Of a stretch of DNA of 64,000 nt, positions 56,442-64,000 are shown in pieces (position 1 is the stretch's first letter; every line of letters begins with the position of its first letter). Origin of the DNA: Rhea pennata (taxonomy: Eukaryota; Chordata; Aves; Rheiformes; Rheidae); assembly GCF_028389875.1 (NCBI RefSeq), contig NC_084670.1:37599333-37663332 (forward strand), in the 5' to 3' direction. The position numbers and the translations under genes were made by a program. Below the pieces are notes generated by a model that saw only the letters and a list, made by a program, of their open reading frames with translations, did not search any database and was not told where the DNA came from.

Positions 56442-58299
56442 TTCATGGCCTGCCACCTCCTGCTGGTGTATGAAGTAGTCAGGGAAGCTGGACACGCTGG
56501 AATGGCCAAATGTGACTGCATGTCTTAAACTCTTTATTTGTACTTCAGAGATAACAGTCGGACATCTGTGCTCCCAGGTCTCTTGGGAAGGGACTGCTTA
56601 CAGCTGTGTGTCTTGGGTGGCACGTCTCTCACCACTTCTCCCCAGTGCGGAAGGTGAGCAGCCCACTGATTGCTCCCATGGGAGACAAGTGAGGCTTTCC
56701 CCCACCTGCAGCCATATGGCTGTTGCTTCCTCTCCCTCTCGTCAGAGAGAGCAGGAGAGGGGGGACAGAGCAGCTTCCATAAAATGCTAGCAACAAACTC
56801 TCTCCAGGCACAAGAGCCATTGGGACAGGTCTATGCAGCACCAGGGGACTAGCAGTTTCCCAGGGTGTGTCCTCAAGGCAGGAAAAATCAACAGGAACTT
56901 AGAGACAACTGGTCATCTGTCAGAAACAGCCATGAGTCTGCCTGTCTGCACAGCTCTTTGGATCACCACACCAAAGCCATGAGCAGGACAAATCCCCAGA
57001 GCCTTTCCTTTCAGGATGCAGGACATTCGCCACATGCACACTCCCCAGGCACTGCTCTGCTCACTGCCTTCCCTTGGCTCCTCAGCCCAGACACACACGA
57101 AAGCTCTTGTGGTGACACCAGAAGGTGGCCAAGGCACTCTGGGCTCACAAGGCGTGTGGAAAAACCTGAGCACAAGACCAGGGCCACAGCTGGCTCCTTG
57201 GGCAATGCTGCTGCTTTTGGAGGGAAGGAGGCTGCTCCCTGTGGGCACAGCAGACTGCTGCCTCGTCCCTGGACCCCACCATGCCATGAACCTCCACCTG
57301 GGGACAACGGTTAGGGGATTTGTTTTGTAATGCTGAAGTTACAGACACAACTCAGAAATGCTTGGTGGTCCTGCAGGTCTCCTGAGCACAAAGCAACCTC
57401 TGTCCCTTTCCTTTCATTAGTTGGACAGGGAGGCTCTGTGAAGGGAGAAAGGATGCAGAGTCTTTGAACTCAGACCCCAGCAAGGAGACCGCCCCAGACT
57501 GGAGCTCTGCTGAAATGCCAGCTGCCCTGGGGGCACAGGCTCTGGAGCAGGAGACCTGGCTCTGCACCTGGTTTTGTGGGGCACTGCCTGATGCCTTGGT
57601 GCCACAGGCTGCCTGGCACCAGGCACATCTTCATCCGTTGCAGGGTGAGAAGTCAAAGCACTGTGAGACTTCCTCAGCCCACACACAGGAGGCTTTCAGG
57701 CACTTAGACACAGGCCTTCAAGAGATGCTGCACTTCATGAGAAGAGTCTTTTAATTCATCTTACTGGTCATTTTATAGGCCCCATAGGAAAAGAGGGGGC
57801 ACAACAGCATTTGCTGAGCAGGCCAGTAGTAATAGCATTTGTGGCGTGAGGAAGCAGAAGGAGAGCAGAGGTACCAGGAGGTGAACTCACACCCTGTCAC
57901 CCATGGCAGCCAGGTGCATTGAGGGGAGCCTTCACATCCATATGTAGCCTCACCTCACTCACTTGCAGCTGCTTTCAGAGGGTCATGATCTTGGCAAAGA
58001 TGTTGACAGCTACAGCGATACACCCTGGCATCCTCCCTCCAGCCATGCGGGCACTAGAACTGCACTTGGAGCCTACATGAGTGGAGCAACCTAAAAAGAA
58101 AGAATTGGAGAGTTATCATCAGTTCTGCTGGCCTTACATAGTCACAGCAGCCCAGGGCAAATGTCTCCCCTCTGTACTGAACTGAAGAATCATCAGAGCA
58201 CAGACAGTCGGGTCCTTGGAGAGACTGGACTCCTGGTTTGGGCAAAACTAAGACCCTTTTTTGGATGCTTGGTCTTGTCTGAGCTTCCCAGTTCCAGAA

Positions 58300-58580
58300 A
58301 GGCACTGACACACAGGAGGAAGTCCAGCACAAGGACACCAAAACAGTCAGGGGCTGAAGCATGGGGCAGATAAGGAGAGGCTGGAAGAGCTGGGTATGTT
58401 CAGCCCAGGCAAGAGAAGGCCCAGAGAGATTGTGAATCTCCATCCTTGGAGATATTCAGAACTTGATGGGACAAGGACTGGAGCATCCTCACCCTCTGGG
58501 CCATGCCTTGATCAGGCTGCTGGACCCCCACCTCCACAGGTCCTCCACCATTGCAGGCTCAATACATCTGCTATTTTGGG
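58300..58580 (+). repeat. CR1-like LINE fragment in copy C
   Basis: Plus-strand remnant with 'aggagaggctggaagagctg', 'cagagagattgtgaatctcc', 'atccttggagatattcagaa' and a decayed 3' end. It corresponds to the fragments in copies A and B. Confidence 0.6.
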
Positions 58581-60979
58581 ACTGCATTCCCAAGGGACCA
58601 GTGGCTTTGGAGCTGCCACCTTGAGCACTGACCAAAGACAGGCTCCTCAAAGCCACCCATCACCCCAAGAGGCCCAGCTTCCTGTGAGTTGGCACCCCGC
58701 TATCTGTAAGGTCTGGGCAGCCACAAAGAGGAGAAATGGCTCTGACTCATTTGAGTAACTCCCCATCTCTCTGAAGGACTCGAATGGCTTAGGGCCTCCA
58801 ATGGGAAGATGCAATGAGTGTCCGGATTCAACGGAAAGTCATTAAGGCATCAGCAAACAGTGAGCACCTCTGGGTCATACGGGGATGCTCCAAGGAGGGA
58901 ACACGGTCACCAACAATCCCCACACCACATCCCCAGGAAGGACACCGTGATGGCACACTGGTCCCTGGGAGTGCAGTCAGGTCCTCACCTTGCAGTGCTC
59001 CTTTCTCCCAGCCTGGCAGGGCTCCCATAGCACTGCTCTCTCCAGACACCTCCTCCTGCACCCAGCACCAACACACTAGGCCCCCATCCCCACCACAGGG
59101 CACCCACCACACTGTGACATGCTGCCTCCCGACATGCCTCACAGCAGGTGTGGGAGAGCCAAGCTTGTTTTTACCCATTTTTGGTGCAAGGCAGTGTCCT
59201 CTAAACCAGCTGAGGGGGCAGGCTGGAGGAAGGACCATTTCTCTTTCCTCTCTTACAAAGTATTTGACCCTCAGGGCTCCCCTCATGGGCACCCTGACTT
59301 CTCAGCACTGCAGGGAGACTATCCCCTCAGGCCTCAGCAGGGACGAGACCGAAAACAAGAGTGGTTACACTGAGAAAGCTCTGGGACTCTTCCTCAAAAA
59401 AGGAGGGGCAACTCTAAAAGTGCTCAAGTAGAAAACACCAAGGGTCAAGGGCTTCAAGCACACAAGGTCCTCAGTGCCTGACCAAAAGACAGCAGCCTCC
59501 CTGGATGACGGCTGTGCTCACCACACCTCCCTTGGCTCCAGGAACTTGCAGCAATGCATCTAGAGCTAAGTGGGGCTCCTCACACCCATCCAAGCCTCAG
59601 GAGAAAACACAGCGCCTTGCCCATGTCAGCAGTGTCAGCACCTAACACCACCACACCTAGCACACTCATGCCTGCACGTGGGCTGCTCTCTTGTGTCCGT
59701 GCTGCAGCACAGACAGCAGGATGATGGGGAATTCAGAGACTGCAGCTGGGAGGAGGAGAGGTGCAGCCCTCGCAGGGCACTCTTGCTTGGCTCGCCTACT
59801 CAAAGGGACTCCTTGTCTAGGGAGATCTGGCACAGCAAGGGAGCAGCACCTTCCAATTCATCTCCTAGGAACATACTTACCTGTATACAAAGTCCCTCTC
59901 TCTGCAAAGCTTTCACTCCTCCAAGGAGCTTCCAGTACACTAATGCCCAGCCAGCAATGAGCAACACACATGGCCCTTTCCTCTCTCAGCAAATACCACT
60001 GCAAGGGAAAGCTCTCATGAAGAAAAGCAAGCGAGCAGAAAGGGAAAAAGCAGCCTTGGTTCACACTTCAGAGCAAGCAGAAACACTCCCTGCCCTTTAG
60101 GCAGCATCCTGCCTGCACATCCTGGCAAGAGCTGAGGAAACACAAGGCCTGAACCTCATTGCAGAGAAGGCAGCAGGCTGCCACCATCCCTGCCTCACAT
60201 CATCAAGGCACCTGGGTCCTGCAAGCCAAGCCACCTCCTCACCACACAGTGATCCTCATCCCCTCAGCCTAAGGCACTCCTCACAAAGAGCACTGCTCTC
60301 TCCAGACACCTCCTCCTGTGATCAGCACCAAGACACCAGGGTATCATCTGTCCCCATCACAAGGTACCCCACCACTCTGACACACCACACGCCTGCTCCT
60401 CACCTCACAGAGGGCTGCCACCCAACATGCAGCTGTACATCGGGGACACAGGGCACACGACCAGCCATGGCTGCAGCTAGGGGACCCTCAGGACACATCA
60501 ACCCTCAGAGATATCATCCACATCTTGGAGAAAAATCTCAGAAGCCCCCTGGTGTTTTGATGGGGCAGAGTTTTCTGCAGCACACAGACACTGGAAATCA
60601 GACATTACCATTCTCACTGCTCACACCTGCTCTTAATCCATTTAGCAGCATAAAAATTCTACCTGGACTCCCTCAGAGACTGGTGCAGGGGTGCAAGCCT
60701 GTCCTGAGGAAGAAGCCCCAAATCAGACTCCAGGCCTGCGTTTACAGCCCTGAGGTTGACGCTGGTCCATCAGGGACTCACAAAGAGATCACAGTCACTA
60801 CCACAGCCATGTGCCTGTCACAGGAGCTGGGGAAAGGCCTGCAAGTGATTCTGGGGAGCATTTCCTGACAGCAGCATCGCACAGGAGCAGCAACCACAGG
60901 GCTGAAGGCAGCAGGGCCTCATGTCCCAGGCAGAGGGAGAAGCAGCCCCACAGCACAGGCGTCTGGTTCCTTCCACAGG

Positions 60980-61560
60980 GCTGAGCCACAGGCTGCGCTC
61001 CGATTGGCTGTCAAGAGCCATCAGTCAGAGCAATCCCCGCCCCATGGCAACACTACCGCCCCCTGTGTCACCCCGCGGCAGCCCCGCCCACCCCCCCCCC
61101 GCGCGGGACGGCGCCATCTTGTGGGCAGCATCGCGGGGTGCGGCAGGACCTCGGGGCAGCCCGGCGTCAGGTGCCCGGGCAGTGCGGGGCCCTGGGGCCC
61201 GGTCGCTGCCCTGTAGGGCTGGGCTCTGCCGCAGGGGCCCCACGGGGCTCCTCGCTGCCCTGCACCCTGTGTCCATGCCAGGCGTGGGAGGAAGCCCTGG
61301 GGCCTGTGCTGGTGCCAGCCCTGGTGCTGGTGTGGGGGCCCTGGTCATGGCTGGGGCGCTGGAGCCCACGGGCAGCGTGCTGCTGCCCCCAGGGCAGGGC
61401 AGGGCTGTGTCCTCTCACCTCTGCTGCCCGGGCCCCTCCCCACAGCAGCCCTGGGGCTCGCAGCCCTTGTGGTGTTCCAGGCCATGGCCAGGCAGGGGCT
61501 GCTCTGTGTGGGGCTGGGCTGGGCCCCAGAGGGTCACTCCAAAGGGCTGAGGAGCCCCAG
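60980..61560. promoter_or_regulatory. CpG-rich promoter-like island, copy C
   Basis: Inverted CCAAT box ATTGG at 61003-61007, GC box CCCCGCCCC at 61035-61043, a C-run at 61091-61100, and the YY1-type GCCATCTTG at 61113-61121, then GC-rich sequence to about 61560. Its order and spacing match copy B. Conservation of all three elements in two copies, against their partial loss in copy A, is compatible with promoter function but does not prove it. Confidence 0.5.
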
Positions 61561-62880
61561 GAGCTCAGGAGCCTTGGGGCTCAGGGCAGCCCCATTCCCA
61601 GGACCCAGCAGTCCTGGCTGCCACATTCTCCCCTGAACCAGGCAGCACCCTCAGGCAGGGCTCTTGTGGCAGCTTCCCCACTCTGTCCACTCACCCCACA
61701 GATCAGGGCCCACAGCCATTTTCGCAGTTAACAGTCTCTGTGCGACATGTCAGGAAGGAGCCCCTGCAGCCCTTACCCTTGGTGCAGAGCATAGGAGACT
61801 CGGGAATAAACAGCTGGTGTCCAAGCTGATAGTGTCAGTGCAGGAGCCTCCATCTGGCTTGGTCCCTTGCCCTCAGCTCACCTCTCTATGCAGGGAGGAA
61901 GGATGCTCTTCCTGTCTGGTCCCCCAAAACTCCTCTCCAACACGTCCCTGCTCCTCTGCCTGTTAGTGAGTGGTCGCAATGTGTTCCCGCTGCCTCCTGT
62001 CCCTGCTGCTTGCCATGAAGCAGCTCTGAAGGGCAGCAGTGGGGAGAGTGAGAGCAGTGCAAAGCAGCACCTGGGCCTCTCAGGGAAGTGAGGACATCAC
62101 CATGGCACCAGGAAGACCTTCCTGTGATGTGTCACAACCCACTGTGACCTCAGCTCGTGTCACCTGGGGGCTCAGTAGGTCATTCCCATGGAGATGGCAC
62201 AACCGGGGAGAGAAAAGAGAGATTTCCCCTCACATTCTGGAAAGTAGTTGCCTCCCCTCACCCCAGATAAGTTCCAAATATTAATAATAAACCCTTCAGG
62301 AACATCTCCAGATGGTGCCAAAGGCTGTGAAATATTTAAAATGAAGCACTAGAGAGGTCATGTCTGTGTCCCTGCACCAACAAGTCTCTGCACTGGGCAG
62401 ACCTGTGCAGGAAGCTGGGGTTTTGGGGTTGGATTGGAGGTTGACATCCTTCAAAGACTGGATCAGTCATATGGTATCCACATGACAAAATAAAGTGTGA
62501 CTAGGCACTGACATGCTTTTAGTGAGCTTGCAAACTGTTTTCCCCCTTGGGTAGCTTTGGTGAGCTTCAAAACTGATAACTACTGTGGGTCACTCTCTTT
62601 GTAGAAGTGGGATATAGAACAGTGTGGGACAGGATGTGGTCTTCTTCCCTGAAGCACGAACCAGATTCCAGCAAGGTTTCTTGGTCTGCAAAGGCAGTGC
62701 TTGAGATGGAGATGAGATGCCAGAAAAGAGCAAATGTGCCCTTAATACACATCATTCAGAGGGCTTTACCTGTGATGCTGGTCCTTGCCAGTCTCCAAAG
62801 CCACGGGGCAGACCAGACCAGGTGGTAAATATGAGGAAGTGTTCCCCTTTTCCATGAATTTTGTCCAGCTTTCCTTCTGG

Positions 62881-64000
62881 CACCCTAGCTGGACATTTTA
62901 AGTTTCCCTTTTTTCCAGTTTTCCTCCTCCTCTTATGCTTGATTCATAAAGGTACTGAGCTGCTGATTTGCCCTTCAGGGAGTTTAAGGCTTATTCCATC
63001 TTTCAGTAATCTGTCCCTTTAGGTAAGTCATTAATTCTGATTGTGTCTCCGATTTCCTGTCTGTCCAAAAGATTTCTAGTGAGGCTACCTCTTGTGAAAG
63101 GTGAACCTCATTGAAGGCAACTTAGTAGAGTGTTGAGGAGTGTAATTATTTTAATGAAACTTTGTCGTATTTTGTTTCTTTTTATTTTCTTTTTATGTTT
63201 TTGCAATAAAAAAGTCGTTGATTTGCAGCTAGTTCTCTAGGTAAAGCAGGAGGGAACTGGGACCTATGAGTTGTAACACTCAGTTGCAGGCTACAGTGGA
63301 ATAAGGTTAGCTTTTACCAAGAGTGATGTCAGTCCCAGGCTGAGGAGTGCACTGGCTGTGTTGGGGACATGGGGAGGAAGATTGTCCTCCCAGGGTCTGA
63401 CCACCAGGATATTGCTTTTCCTACATGTCCCGACTTCCCTAGGGAAGACACTGGATGGATCTCAGCAGGAGAATGTTGCTGTCATTTATTCTGAAAGCTC
63501 TAATATAATAATCCTGAAAGAAACCCTTAAAAGTAGGAATTTTTGTATATTATTGAAGTCCCCATCTTTCAGCTACAGTCTTGACATCTCTCCAATTAGC
63601 CTACAATACCTGAAGAAAATTATAGTGGGGGACATGGTTCATCAGGCTTTTTGCATTTTAATGAGCCCCATAGTACATTTGCTGCTGAGTTGATGGAACT
63701 GAGCTCCTGAGAGGAGACTGAAGAAATATTCCAGCAGTAGAAGTCAGAAGTGAAGCCCAAGGTTTGTCAAGTGTTAATGGGTCCCACTGAGGATCGTTAT
63801 CCACAAATACTCTGTGGGGGCTGATTAGAGCAGAAAATTGTACTCACAGATTACAGGCAGGCAAAGGAAATGTGCCGACACCTCTGATTCCCAACCCTTG
63901 ATGTGTTTTATCAAGCAAAATGGCCAAGCCTGGGAAGCGGACACCGAATCCCTGGGAAAGGAGATCCTTTCCCTCGGACATTGCCCATGGCTCTTCCTGG
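62881..64000. other. Unrecognised stretch at the end of the window
   Basis: AT-richer than the duplicated region (T-rich run at 63160-63210). No gene, CR1 end or LTR is recognised. Confidence 0.4.

Larger units (their letters stand above)
56442..62880. repeat. Segmental duplication copy C, main part (matches 1653-7260 and 35930-42020)
   Basis: Starts where the tandem array ends, apparently inside a last partial unit ('ccacctcctgctggtgtatg'). 56450-57750 follows 1660-2955 closely, roughly 95 percent by eye, and 57780-58390 follows 2985-3595. It keeps the 800 bp that copy A lost after 3600. The GC-rich island and the 61590-62880 module follow. No gene is supported. Confidence 0.8.

Overview
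The window looks like bird nuclear DNA from an olfactory-receptor neighbourhood. The evidence is many CR1 LINE fragments with the 3' tail typical of birds (GAATCACAGAATGGTTGAGG-like on one strand), single-exon receptor genes of the class II type including one of the OR14 type expanded in birds, no recognisable SINEs, and LTR elements. The species cannot be named from the sequence. Percent identities and boundaries were judged by eye.

Layout. 1-7.6 kb is a segmental-duplication copy (A) with no gene I can support. It contains a GC-rich promoter-like patch and two nearly identical inverted arms of 546 bp. 7.6-9.5 kb is sequence upstream of a receptor gene that recurs at 27.6-28.8 kb. 9.5-17.4 kb is a CR1 LINE interrupted by a nearly full-length gammaretrovirus-like (class I) endogenous provirus (LTRs 9799-10408 and 16554-17160) with a 5-bp target duplication, intact gag and protease-RT-RNase H frames, a broken integrase and a mostly deleted env. 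17.55-18.53 kb is olfactory receptor 1 (OR1). 18.5-29.4 kb is mostly repeats and anonymous DNA, including an old CR1 at 25.6-27.3 kb. 29.5-30.46 kb is olfactory receptor 2 (OR2), a tandem paralogue of OR1. 30.9-32.4 kb holds two opposed CR1 fragments. 34.0-46.4 kb is duplicated DNA (copy B, an inverted module at 43.2-44.5 kb, and a direct duplicate pair at 34.0 and 44.7 kb). 47.45-48.0 kb is a solo LTR. 48.2-49.14 kb (minus strand) is an OR14-type receptor with one in-frame stop. 50.7-62.9 kb is copy C of the segmental duplication, interrupted by anonymous DNA, a 1.9-kb CR1 and a tandem array of about 65-bp units. 62.9-64 kb is anonymous.

How it fits together. Only OR1, OR2 and the OR14 pseudogene are host protein genes I can support. 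OR1 and OR2 align residue for residue over most of their length, but OR1 has lost the TM3 cysteine and the acidic residue of the DRY motif, so it may be decaying. The provirus lies about 400 bp upstream of the OR1 exon, between it and its duplicated upstream sequence. The parts I would look at first are the 65-bp array ending at the duplication breakpoint, the nearly identical inverted arms at the same breakpoint in copy A, the three copies of a CCAAT/GC-box/YY1 promoter-like island, and the in-frame UAG readthrough design of the provirus.
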